Source: Candidatus Didemnitutus sp. (GTDB taxonomy: Bacteria; Verrucomicrobiota; Verrucomicrobiia; Opitutales; Opitutaceae). Taken from it: a DNA stretch of 64,000 nt. Below, piece after piece: positions 26,336 through 33,993 of this stretch. A program made the translations under genes and the position numbers. The stretch is taken from the NCBI GenBank assembly GCA_017991595.1, contig JAGOQJ010000002.1, positions 333,402 through 397,401 of the forward strand. The letters are read 5' to 3'. How positions within the stretch are numbered: the first letter of the stretch is position 1; each line of letters opens with the position of its first letter. The notes under the pieces are model-generated. The model did not search any database and had not been told where the DNA came from. It worked only from the letters and a program-made list of their open reading frames with translations.

Positions 26336-26481
26336 ACAACGACCAAAAAATCCATCCGTGGCAGAAAGTCTTGGACAACCCCTGGCTGCTGCTCGCGCTC
26401 GGCGTCATCGTGCCGTTCCTCTCCTACACCGCGTGGGGCTGGATCGAGCTGCTGATGACCAAACCCGCCCTGCTGCCCTGA
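26332..26481 (+). CDS. Small single-helix membrane protein of the heme-copper operon
   Basis: 49 residues with one membrane helix (about residues 19-42, NPWLLLALGVIVPFLSYTAW). The ATG overlaps the stop of the upstream gene as ATGA, showing tight coupling. Small one-helix subunits are common in cbb3- and B-type oxidases, where they help assembly. No homologous family is recognised by sequence. Confidence 0.75.
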   Translation: MNNDQKIHPWQKVLDNPWLLLALGVIVPFLSYTAWGWIELLMTKPALLP

Positions 26482-26493
26482 ACGCCCCGTCCC

Positions 26494-27045
26494 ATGAGCC
26501 TGCGTCCCCTTACCTCCCCTTGGTTCCACGCACCCGCCGGTCACGAGAAGCTGTGGCTCGGCATCGCCGTGCTGTGGTGCTTCGTGATGTCGCTGATGAT
26601 GCCTTACTGGCATTTCCGCGGTAAGCAGAACAGCCGCGGCGAAGCCTACACCGTCGCACCGGCCGATTTCCTCGCCCGCACGGAGCAGTTCATCGCCGCC
26701 AACCGCGTCGGCACCTTCACGAATCCGGTCGACAATCCCTTCATGAAGGAGCTGCCGATCGTCGAGCCCGCGCCCGGCGGCGACGCCTACCTCGTCGCGC
26801 GCATGTGGCAGTGGTATCCGGCGCTGCGCCTGCGCCTCGGCGAGACGTATCGCCTGCACATGTCGGCGCTCGACCTGCAACACGGCTTCTCGCTCCAGCC
26901 GCTGAACATGAACTTCCATGTCCTTCCCGGCTACGATCACGTCATCACCATCACGCCCACCTCGAAGGGCGAGTTCACCATCGTGTGCAACGAATTCTGC
27001 GGCATCGGCCATCACGCCATGACCGGGAAGATCTTCGTCGAATAA
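26494..27045 (+). CDS. CuA-containing subunit II
   Basis: A 183-residue subunit II with one N-terminal membrane anchor (about residues 20-38) and a cupredoxin domain. The CuA motif is complete: CNEFCGIGHHAM gives Cys-x3-Cys-x3-His-x2-Met, and the upstream His is in LQHGFSL. It accepts electrons from a cytochrome c or cupredoxin and passes them to subunit I. It lies 18 nt before the main subunit I gene. The SCO proteins nearby would fill its CuA site. Confidence 0.92.
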   Translation: MSLRPLTSPWFHAPAGHEKLWLGIAVLWCFVMSLMMPYWHFRGKQNSRGEAYTVAPADFLARTEQFIAANRVGTFTNPVDNPFMKELPIVEPAPGGDAYLVARMWQWYPALRLRLGETYRLHMSALDLQHGFSLQPLNMNFHVLPGYDHVITITPTSKGEFTIVCNEFCGIGHHAMTGKIFVE

Positions 27046-27063
27046 CCGGCCCCGCCCAACGCC

Positions 27064-28797
27064 ATGACCACCGCTACCGCCACCTTCCCTTCCTCGGCCG
27101 GCGACTCGCACTCGCTCGATGCCGCCGGCGCCCCGAAGCGCGTCTGCTCCACCACGGGGCTCAACGTCTGCCTCGGCGCCCAGCGCTTCATCAAGCTCAA
27201 TGCCGTCGCCGCCGTCGTGTTCCTCCTCGTCGGCGGCATCGCCGCGCTGCTGCTCGCGCTCACGCGCTGGCAGACCGTGCACCTGCTGCCCGTCGACTGG
27301 TTCTACCGCATCCTCACGCTCCACGGCATGAACATGCTGATCCACTGGATCCTGTTCTTCGAGGTCGCCGTGCTCTACTTCGCGTGCACCACGCCGCTCA
27401 ACGCCAAGCTCTACTCGCGCAAGGTCGCGTGGGTGTCGTTCGCCATGATGCTCGTCGGCGCGCTGATGGTGAACGTCGTCATCCTCGCCGGCAAAGCTGA
27501 CGTGCTGATGACGTCCTACCTGCCGCTCGTCGCACATCCGGGTTTCTACCTCGGCATCATCCTCGTCGCCGTCGGCACGCTGATCGCCGTCTACAACTTC
27601 TTCGCCACGCTCTACGTCGCGAAGCGCGACAAGTCCTACACCGGCTCGATGCCGCTCGTGACGTTCGGCGCCACCGCGGCGGCGATCATCGCGGTCGTCA
27701 CGCTGCTGCACGGTGCGCTCGTGATGATCCCGACCTTCGCCTACTCGATGAACTGGCTGCCGCAGCCCGATCCGGCCTGGTATCGCCTCATCTGGTGGGG
27801 CCTCGGTCACCAATCGCAGCAGGTCAACGTCTGCGCCATGGTCGCGATCTGGTATCTCATCGGCAACCTGTCGACCGGCGCGCGCCCGATCAACGAGGCG
27901 GTCTGCCGCACGGCGTTCGCGCTCTACATCATCTTCATCAACATCGCCTCGGCGCACCATCTCCTCGTCGATCCGGGCGTGGGCTCCACCTGGAAGATCT
28001 GGAACACCTCCTACGCCATGTATCTCGCGGTGCTCGCCTCGATGGTCCACGGTTTCACCGTGCCGGCGGGCATCGAACTCGCGATGCGCGAGAAGGGTTA
28101 CACGCGCGGCCTGTTCGGCTGGGTCACGGCGCTGCCGTGGAAGAACCCCGCCTTCTCCGCCGCGGCGCTGTCGGTGGTCATCTTCGGTTTCATCGGCGGC
28201 ATCACGGGCGTCACGCTCGGCACGCAGCAGATCAACATCATCGCGCACAACACGCTCCGCATCCCCGGCCACTTCCACGCCACCGTCGTGGGCGGCACAT
28301 CGCTCGCGTTCATGGGCCTCGCCTATTACGTGATTCCGCTGTTCTTCCAACGCGACTTCATCGGACGCGGCTTCGCCCGCGTGCAACCGTGGCTCTTTGC
28401 CGCGGGCATCACGATGCTGTCGTTCGGCATGTCGTTCGCGGGCTCGATGGGTGTTTCCCGTCGCTCGTGGGACATCGACGCGCAAGGCATCTACAGCGCC
28501 GCGACGCACCTCTGGCTCGGCCTCGTCGGCATCGGCGGCGTGCTCGCCTTCACCAGCCTGCTCATCTTCGTGCTCCTCTGCGTGGGCACGCTGCTCTTCG
28601 GCAAGAAGACCGAAGGCCGCCCGATGGCCGACTGGGGCACCGTGCAGCCGCTCGCCGGCTTCAAGGAAGGCTCCCTCGCTCACGACCACTACGCGACCAA
28701 GGGCACGATCATCCTCACCCTCGTGTTCCTCGGCTGCTTCGCGGTTTACTACTTCGCCAACTGGAAGGCGCTGGCCGACGTCTGGCCCGTGCGCTGA
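27064..28797 (+). CDS. B-family heme-copper subunit I, probable nitric oxide reductase
   Basis: 577 residues and about 13-14 membrane helices. All six metal ligands are present: His 87 (LTLHGM), His 249 (GLGHQ), His 298-His 299 (SAHHLLVDPG), His 403 and His 405 (IPGHFH). HHLLVDPG and HNTLRIPGHFH resemble the ba3/B-type oxidases. The tyrosine four residues after His 249, which oxygen reductases cross-link to it, is Gln 253. Loss of this tyrosine is characteristic of NO reductases derived from the oxygen-reductase families (the eNOR, sNOR, gNOR, nNOR types). With NirK making NO nearby and a CuA subunit, NO reduction to N2O is the likely role. The exact subtype cannot be assigned here. Confidence 0.82.
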   Translation: MTTATATFPSSAGDSHSLDAAGAPKRVCSTTGLNVCLGAQRFIKLNAVAAVVFLLVGGIAALLLALTRWQTVHLLPVDWFYRILTLHGMNMLIHWILFFEVAVLYFACTTPLNAKLYSRKVAWVSFAMMLVGALMVNVVILAGKADVLMTSYLPLVAHPGFYLGIILVAVGTLIAVYNFFATLYVAKRDKSYTGSMPLVTFGATAAAIIAVVTLLHGALVMIPTFAYSMNWLPQPDPAWYRLIWWGLGHQSQQVNVCAMVAIWYLIGNLSTGARPINEAVCRTAFALYIIFINIASAHHLLVDPGVGSTWKIWNTSYAMYLAVLASMVHGFTVPAGIELAMREKGYTRGLFGWVTALPWKNPAFSAAALSVVIFGFIGGITGVTLGTQQINIIAHNTLRIPGHFHATVVGGTSLAFMGLAYYVIPLFFQRDFIGRGFARVQPWLFAAGITMLSFGMSFAGSMGVSRRSWDIDAQGIYSAATHLWLGLVGIGGVLAFTSLLIFVLLCVGTLLFGKKTEGRPMADWGTVQPLAGFKEGSLAHDHYATKGTIILTLVFLGCFAVYYFANWKALADVWPVR

Positions 28798-28822
28798 TCG
28801 GATTTTTCTCAGCCTAGTGCTC

Positions 28823-28856
28823 GCGGGGCGGCGGGCCGACCGCCGCCCCGCTTGTT
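28823..28856 (+). terminator. Strong intrinsic terminator after the heme-copper operon
   Basis: A 12-bp GC stem (28823-28834 with 28840-28851, GCGGGGCGGCGG and its complement) with a GCCGA loop is followed by TTGTTT. It lies 25 nt after the subunit I stop. Confidence 0.7.
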
Positions 28857-28941
28857 TGCCGACTGCCCTTGGGACAGCAGGTCCGGCTCTTCGCGTCCTG
28901 CTCCACGCCGGCCACGCCTCGTTTTCTCTTCTCTGCTCACC

Positions 28942-29922
28942 ATGCTCGCTCCTGCTCACTCTCCCGCTTCGCCACCGCGCGGCCGCGCCAGCGCCGTCGC
29001 GCGGGCCGGACAGTTTTTCACCGGCGCGGGCCTGATGGTCTTTCTCGTCACGGCGCTCGCCGCCTACGAGGCGTTTCTCCTCTTCACCATTTTCTGGCCG
29101 CTGGAGAGCGGCTGGCTCGGCGGCTTCGTGCGCGATTTCCAACTCTGGTGCTACAACCTCGACCCGCGCACCGGCGGCATGTCGTGGACCGCCGTCAGCG
29201 TCATGCTGATCGAGCCGCTTTTCGTCGTCGGCGTGGCTGTCGTGCTCTGGCGATCGACCCTCCTGCAACTGCGCTACGCGCACACCTGGCGCCGTCACGC
29301 CGGCGCCGCGATCGCGGCCCTGCTCGTCATCGCCGGTGCCATTGCTGGTCTCGTCGCCTACGCGCAAGCCGAGATGCGCGCGACAGAAACGCTGCCGCCG
29401 TTCCCCAGCGAGCGCATCCGCGTCGCCCTCGAGATCCCTGACGTGCCGCTCATCGACCAGAAGGGCACGCCCTTCCGTTTCTCCGACCTGCACGGCGAGG
29501 TCGTGCTCGTCACCGGCATCTACGCCGCGTGCACCACCGCCTGCCCCGAGATCATCAAGGAAACGCGTGCTCTGCTCGCGGACTTGCCCGCAAACGAGCG
29601 CACCGGCGTGCGCGTTGTGGCGCTGACCTTGAATCCGGAATACGAGACGGCCGAGCTGATGGACCTCATGGCGCAGAGTCAGGGTTTCACGCATCCGGAA
29701 TTCCGCTACGTGAACACCGACCGGCCGGCCGACATGCTTGCGCTGCTCTCGCGCCTGCAATTCTCCCGCGTCCGCAATCCCGAAACGGGCGTCATCGAGC
29801 ACGTGAACCTCTTCCTCCTCGTCGATCGCCGCGGCCAGATCGCCTACCGCTTCACGCTCGAACCCCGTCACCGCGCCTGGCTCCGCGCCGCCCTGAGTTC
29901 CCTCCTCGCCGAATCTCGATGA
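28942..29922 (+). CDS. SCO-like protein with N-terminal membrane domain
   Basis: A 326-residue fusion. Residues about 25-140 contain three hydrophobic segments, unusual for SCO proteins, which have one at most. The C-terminal half (from about 155) is a thioredoxin-fold SCO domain with CTTAC (Cys 197, Cys 201) and a histidine in IEHVNLF. It probably matures the CuA centre of the upstream subunit II. ATG 28942 (MLAPAHSPA) is chosen; an earlier in-frame start at 28852 lies within the terminator. Confidence 0.85.
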   Translation: MLAPAHSPASPPRGRASAVARAGQFFTGAGLMVFLVTALAAYEAFLLFTIFWPLESGWLGGFVRDFQLWCYNLDPRTGGMSWTAVSVMLIEPLFVVGVAVVLWRSTLLQLRYAHTWRRHAGAAIAALLVIAGAIAGLVAYAQAEMRATETLPPFPSERIRVALEIPDVPLIDQKGTPFRFSDLHGEVVLVTGIYAACTTACPEIIKETRALLADLPANERTGVRVVALTLNPEYETAELMDLMAQSQGFTHPEFRYVNTDRPADMLALLSRLQFSRVRNPETGVIEHVNLFLLVDRRGQIAYRFTLEPRHRAWLRAALSSLLAESR

Positions 29923-29946
29923 TCGCCCGCGCCACCTTCCCATCAA

Positions 29947-30029
29947 GTAACCTATTAGGTTACCATTTTCCCCGAACATCCGCCGCGCAACGAGTGCCGC
30001 GCGTGCTGCTTGGTAACCTAATAGGTTAC
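29947..30029. promoter_or_regulatory. Two mirror-image 17-bp palindromic operators
   Basis: GTAACCTATTAGGTTAC (29947-29963) and GTAACCTAATAGGTTAC (30013-30029) are exact reverse complements of each other and each is an 8-bp inverted repeat around one central base. Their centres are 66 bp apart. They are AT-rich in a GC-rich context and precede the cytochrome b/ferredoxin fusion gene. This looks like a dimer-binding operator pair. The regulator is not recognised, and the sites do not match the FNR boxes. Confidence 0.7.
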
Positions 30030-30124
30030 TTTGTGGCCGCTGACTGGCGCGGTGCGCGGGCAACCGAGCGCGGAGCGAAGGATGCACTCCATGCTCGGGC
30101 CGAGTGCAGCTGGAGGAATTGGCG

Positions 30125-32245
30125 ATGAGCGGGCATCATCATCCGGAACCGGATTGCGAGACGCTGGCGGACACGCTCGCACCGGGCGGCGAAACGACCG
30201 CCGCACCCGCGGCGCCGCTGCCGGCGACACGCGGCACCCGCGCGCTCGCGTGGGCGGAAGGGCTCTTCGTCCGCGCGGATGCGTGGCTCGAACGCGCCTT
30301 GCCGCGCGACTACAACCCGCTGGCCCAACTCGGGGCGGCGGCGAACGCCGCACTGTTGCTCGCGACCGCCTCTGGCGTGCTGATGCTGTTCTGGTATTCC
30401 CCGAGCGTGCATCAGGCTTGGAGTTCTCTCGCCGAACTCGGCCCGCGCTCGATCGGCGGTGTGCTACGCAGCGTGCACCGCTACGCCTCGGACCTCGCGA
30501 TGCTGTTCATCCTTGGGCACGCGGTGCGCGCGTTCGTCGCCCGAAAATTCCCCGGAGCGCGCTGGCTGGCGTGGGTCAGCGGCGTGCTGTTGCTGGCGCT
30601 GGTCTGGTTCATCGGCTGGACCGGTTACTGGCTCGTGTGGGACGTGCGAGCGCAGTGGGTCGCGCTCGACACGATGAAGGCCGTCGACGTGCTCCCGATC
30701 TTCGGTGAGCCGATGGGGCGACTGTTCGCAGCCAATCACACGGTGCCGTCGTTGCTCTTCTTCGTCGTCTTCTTCCTGCACATGGTGCTGCCGCTGGCGA
30801 TCGCGGCCGGGCTGTGCCTGCATCTGGCGCGGCTGAGCCGCACGAAGCTGCTGCCGGTGGCGCGTTTTACTCTTTGGTTGTCACTCGCCACCGTGCTCGC
30901 CGCGCTGGTGGTGCCGGCGGATGTCGCGGCACCGGCCGACATGGCGCTCAAGCCGCAGGCCTTCACGATGGACTGGTGGTATCTCTGGCCGCTGACGCTC
31001 TCCGCCCGCCTCTCGGGCGCGGGAGTGTGGCTGGCCGCCGGGCTGTTCCTGCTCGTCCTCGCAAGCGTGCCGTGGTGGCTGGGCCGGCGGCGCGCCCGGG
31101 CGAGCTATCAGGCGACGGTGAACACATCGCGCTGCTTCTCGTGCACGCAATGCGCCCAGGATTGCCCGTTCGGGGCGATCACGATGGTCACGCGCACGGA
31201 TGGAAAACCTTTCCCGTCCCAAGCCCAGGTCGACCCGGACCGCTGTGTCGGTTGCGGCATCTGCACCGGTTCGTGCGACACGCAGGCGATCGGCATGGCT
31301 TGGTTCGATGCTCGCCGCGTGACGCGGGAACTGCAGGATTACGTCAGCGCCGAGGTCGCTGACGGCAATCCTCCCGCGCTGGCCTTGGTCTGCGCGCAAG
31401 CCGACGGCGGCTGGGATTTCTTCCAGGCAGCCGCGTGGCGCGCCCGGCTGCCGGGCTATGAGGTGCGACCGGTGCCGTCCTCCGGCTGGGTCGAGCCGAA
31501 GGTGATCGAGTCGCTGATCGCGAAGGGCGCCCGCGCGGTCCTCGTCGTCAGCACCGTAAACAGCGATCCGTTCTGCCGCGAAGGCGATGCGTGGCTGCCG
31601 CTCCGCCTGCGCGGGGAACGCGAGCCGCACTTTCGCCCAAACCGCGCCGATCCGCGCAAGACCGCGCACGTGCGCTACGATCCCACGCGCCCCGACGAAC
31701 TCACCCGCGTCGCTACGCGCCTGTTGCAGGGCGAGCCGCCTGCCTCCACTACGCGCCCCACGCGCTTCCGGCTGCTCGCCGGCGGGATGGCGCTCACCGT
31801 GTTGCTGTTCGCAGGCATGATTTGGGTCAGCGACGCGCCTTTCCATCATCCGACGGCGCCGGTGCCCGAGCTGGTGTTCAGCTTCCGCGCCTATGGCGAT
31901 TGGCTTGATGCCACGACGCAGGCGGCGGCGGATGATCGTCCCGTGCACATGCGCGCCGCGATGCACACCAACCGCTCGCGCGCCCCCGTCACCGTGCGAC
32001 TGGAACTCGACGGGCACGCAGAAGAGCACGTGTTCCAGCCCAAGGGCTTCAAGTCCGACGGCGCATCCATCGGCGAATTGCGGTGCCCGCTCACGGTCGG
32101 CGCCCACACCCTGCACTTGAGTGTGAGCACCGCCCCGGACGCGGAACACGCCGCGCAAGTCTGGAGCGGCAGTTTCACGGCCGAGGCCGGGCGTTTGGTG
32201 GTCATCTCATTCGAGCCGGGGACGGGCTTCCGCCGCGAACCCTGA
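30125..32245 (+). CDS. Cytochrome b / ferredoxin / MvhD-like fusion protein
   Basis: A 706-residue redox protein. An N-terminal tail starts with HHH. A cytochrome b domain follows (about 65-320) with two bis-heme pairs, each 14 residues apart: His 118/His 132 and His 205/His 219. Two 4Fe-4S sites come next (Cys 337, 340, 343, 347 and Cys 374, 377, 380, 384). Residues about 417-535 resemble MvhD/FlpD (PF02662), the delta subunit that links hydrogenase to heterodisulfide reductase. A further membrane helix (about 549-568) leads to a final 130-residue domain. It could move electrons between quinol and the NO-reduction chain. A GGAGG motif 8 nt before ATG 30125 fixes the start. Confidence 0.8.
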   Translation: MSGHHHPEPDCETLADTLAPGGETTAAPAAPLPATRGTRALAWAEGLFVRADAWLERALPRDYNPLAQLGAAANAALLLATASGVLMLFWYSPSVHQAWSSLAELGPRSIGGVLRSVHRYASDLAMLFILGHAVRAFVARKFPGARWLAWVSGVLLLALVWFIGWTGYWLVWDVRAQWVALDTMKAVDVLPIFGEPMGRLFAANHTVPSLLFFVVFFLHMVLPLAIAAGLCLHLARLSRTKLLPVARFTLWLSLATVLAALVVPADVAAPADMALKPQAFTMDWWYLWPLTLSARLSGAGVWLAAGLFLLVLASVPWWLGRRRARASYQATVNTSRCFSCTQCAQDCPFGAITMVTRTDGKPFPSQAQVDPDRCVGCGICTGSCDTQAIGMAWFDARRVTRELQDYVSAEVADGNPPALALVCAQADGGWDFFQAAAWRARLPGYEVRPVPSSGWVEPKVIESLIAKGARAVLVVSTVNSDPFCREGDAWLPLRLRGEREPHFRPNRADPRKTAHVRYDPTRPDELTRVATRLLQGEPPASTTRPTRFRLLAGGMALTVLLFAGMIWVSDAPFHHPTAPVPELVFSFRAYGDWLDATTQAAADDRPVHMRAAMHTNRSRAPVTVRLELDGHAEEHVFQPKGFKSDGASIGELRCPLTVGAHTLHLSVSTAPDAEHAAQVWSGSFTAEAGRLVVISFEPGTGFRREP

Positions 32246-32269
32246 ATTGCGCGCGCAGGACGGGTTTGC

Positions 32270-32283
32270 ATGATGGGAATCAA
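32270..32283 (+). promoter_or_regulatory. FNR-like box upstream of the DUF2249 unit
   Basis: ATGATGGGAATCAA differs from TTGAT-N4-ATCAA at one position. Its centre is 58.5 nt before ATG 32335. A site at -41.5 predicts a start near 32318, with TAACCT at 32306-32311 as -10. Confidence 0.65.
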
Positions 32284-32334
32284 GGTTTTCTTCCCCTTTC
32301 TCTGCTAACCTGTCCCTGTTTCCGCTCCTTCGCC

Positions 32335-32568
32335 ATGAAACCCAAGACTTTCAAGACCTTCGACGTGCGGCCGCATCTGGCCGCCGGCAACGAACCTTTC
32401 CCTCTCATCCGTGAGCGCGTCGACGCGCTGGAGGCCGGCCAGGGCCTCACGATCGTCGCACCCTTTCTGCCCGCCCCGCTGGTTGAGTTGCTGCAAAGCG
32501 AAGGCTATTCCACGTCGATGGAGCGTCGCGCCGACGGCGCGTGGGCGGTGAACTTCTGGAAGGACTGA
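32335..32568 (+). CDS. DUF2249-domain protein
   Basis: 77 residues with the DUF2249 pattern: FDVRPHLAAGNEPFPLI at the start, GQGLTIVAPFLPAPLVELLQSEGY in the middle and a terminal WAVNFWK. The fold is TusA-like. DUF2249 proteins often accompany hemerythrin, Ric and NO-response genes, as here. Molecular activity is unknown; no TusA-type catalytic cysteine is present. It begins a three-gene unit with CopD-like and cupin proteins. Confidence 0.85.
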   Translation: MKPKTFKTFDVRPHLAAGNEPFPLIRERVDALEAGQGLTIVAPFLPAPLVELLQSEGYSTSMERRADGAWAVNFWKD

Positions 32569-32570
32569 CC

Positions 32571-33032
32571 ATGAGCGTGGGCGCCTACTACGCGATCCTG
32601 TCGCTGCATCTGCTTGGCGCCTGCATTTGGGCAGGCGGCCATCTGGTGCTGGCGATCCGCGTGTTGCCGCGCGCCCTGCGCGAGCGACGGGCGTCGATCA
32701 TCCAGGAATTCGAAGGTGCCTACGAACGCATCGGGTTGCCCGCCCTCGTCGTGCAAGTCCTCACCGGTCTCGCGCTGGCCTATCGCCTGCTCGGAACACC
32801 TGCGAACTGGTTCGCCGACTCCGGCGTGGCGCGGATGGTCCAGCTCAAGCTGCTCCTGCTCGCAGGCACGGTGGCCTTGGCCATCCATGCCAAGACACGG
32901 CTCATCCCGAACCTGCGCGACGACAACCTGCCCGCGCTCGGATCGCACATCGTCGGCGTCACGGTGCTCGCGGTGCTGTTCGTCCTCGCTGGAGCCAGTC
33001 TGCGGCTCGGCGGCTTCCCTTTGTTCAACTAA
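32571..33032 (+). CDS. CopD-like four-helix membrane protein
   Basis: 153 residues with four hydrophobic segments. The first carries LHLLGACIWAGGHLVLAIRVLP, the His-x-x-Gly...Trp-x-Gly-Gly-His pattern of the CopD/DUF2269-like group, which may bind heme or copper. It starts 2 nt after the DUF2249 gene. A role in copper or heme handling for the denitrification enzymes is plausible but not shown. Confidence 0.75.
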   Translation: MSVGAYYAILSLHLLGACIWAGGHLVLAIRVLPRALRERRASIIQEFEGAYERIGLPALVVQVLTGLALAYRLLGTPANWFADSGVARMVQLKLLLLAGTVALAIHAKTRLIPNLRDDNLPALGSHIVGVTVLAVLFVLAGASLRLGGFPLFN

Positions 33033-33046
33033 GATTCCTTTCCGTC

Positions 33047-33397
33047 ATGTCCTCCTCCGCCCTGCTCGCTCCTGAAACCAGTGGCACCTGCCCACTGCAA
33101 ATCCCCGTCGACCGCGTGGCCCACGGCATCGTCAGCCAAGCGCTGCTCACGGCTCCGGGGCTGCGTGCCACGCTGTTCAAGTTCGCGCCCGGCCAGGAAC
33201 TCTCGGAGCACACGAGCAGCGCGCGCGTGCTCGTGCAGGTGATGAGCGGACGCTGCGAGTTCACGATCGACGGCCAGCCGCGCGTGCTCACGCCGGGCGA
33301 ACTGCTGCACATGCCGCCCAAGGCGCCACACGCCGTGCGCGCGCTTGATGAGCTGACGCTGCTCGTCATCCAAGCCACGCCGCCCGCGCAGGGCTGA
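33047..33397 (+). CDS. Small cupin-domain protein
   Basis: 116 residues forming a single cupin barrel: LRATLFKFAPGQELSEHTSS, VMSGRCEFTIDGQ and HMPPKAPHAVRALDELTLLVI contain the two cupin motifs. The metal residues are likely His in SEHTS, Glu in CEFTI and His in APHAV. Such small cupins often appear in NO and anaerobic regulons, but no activity is established. It is last in the unit started by DUF2249 and is convergent with the next gene. Confidence 0.82.
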   Translation: MSSSALLAPETSGTCPLQIPVDRVAHGIVSQALLTAPGLRATLFKFAPGQELSEHTSSARVLVQVMSGRCEFTIDGQPRVLTPGELLHMPPKAPHAVRALDELTLLVIQATPPAQG

Positions 33398-33415
33398 ACG
33401 ACCCGCGCCGGCGCA

Positions 33416-33832
33416 TCACTGCGCCGGACGGTCCAGCTGGCAAAGCCGGGCGAACGCGCCCAGATCACGCCGCGCGAGCGCGGTAACCACGCGTTTCACC
33501 TCCGCGAATTCGCGGTCGCGCACTTCCGCCGGCAACGGCGCGCGCTCGGCCTGCACGAGCACCAGCGCTTCCAGCACCGCCTGCTCGCCGGCCCGGTAAT
33601 AGGCCTGCAGCGGATGACGGCCGCAGCCGCACTCGTCGGCTTGTTCGTCGGGCAAAGGCTCCGCCGCGCGCAGTGCCGCGAAGATCTCGCGTAGGGATGC
33701 ATCGACGCCGAAGACCAACGTGTCGGGATTGGCGAGCGGGCCGGTCGCCTTTTCCAGCCGCAGAAAAGCCTCCCAGCGGGCATGGATCTGCGCCCGTCGC
33801 GCGCGCAGACGTTGAACGAGTTCCGGTTCCAT
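33416..33832 (-). CDS. Conserved-looking protein of the NO regulon, unknown function
   Basis: 138 residues, mostly alpha-helical, with a central ECGCGRHPLQAYYRAGEQAVLEAL segment whose two cysteines and His could bind metal. The family is not recognised. Start choice: an FNR-like box lies upstream (33870-33883) and GATAAT on this strand (33848-33843) is a near-consensus -10. The ATG at 33844 falls inside that -10 region, so ATG 33832 (MEPELVQRL) is used; it would sit about 3 nt after the predicted transcription start, as for ric. Confidence 0.65.
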   Translation of the reverse strand: MEPELVQRLRARRAQIHARWEAFLRLEKATGPLANPDTLVFGVDASLREIFAALRAAEPLPDEQADECGCGRHPLQAYYRAGEQAVLEALVLVQAERAPLPAEVRDREFAEVKRVVTALARRDLGAFARLCQLDRPAQ

Positions 33833-33869
33833 GGGGTCGCGCATTATCGTCCGTCCGCACGCGGCCGCC

Positions 33870-33883
33870 TTGATCCAAGTCAA
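33870..33883. promoter_or_regulatory. FNR-like box between the unknown gene and the Crp/Fnr gene
   Basis: TTGATCCAAGTCAA, one mismatch to TTGAT-N4-ATCAA. Its centre is 44.5 nt from ATG 33832 on the minus strand and a near-consensus -10 is present in that direction. It is also 117.5 nt upstream of the regulator gene, so it may allow autoregulation. Confidence 0.75.
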
Positions 33884-33993
33884 ATTCCGCCGCGATTTTC
33901 ACGCCCGCCCGCGACATCGCGCAAGGCCCCGCGAGCGGCGATTTTGTGCAACGAAAACTTGGCGGCGGCAGCACAGTCGCTTAACTGGCTGCG

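Noticed and set aside
26101..30087. A 1328-codon open frame on the minus strand across the heme-copper operon
   Set aside because: It is antisense to four clearly conserved genes and its product is a low-complexity Arg/Glu/Gly/His-rich sequence, as expected from GC-rich codon bias.
33406..33428. Terminator at CCGGCGC...GCGCCGG between the cupin gene and the unknown gene
   Set aside because: The palindrome overlaps the stop codon and C-terminal codons of the minus-strand gene and has no T-run; coding constraint explains it.
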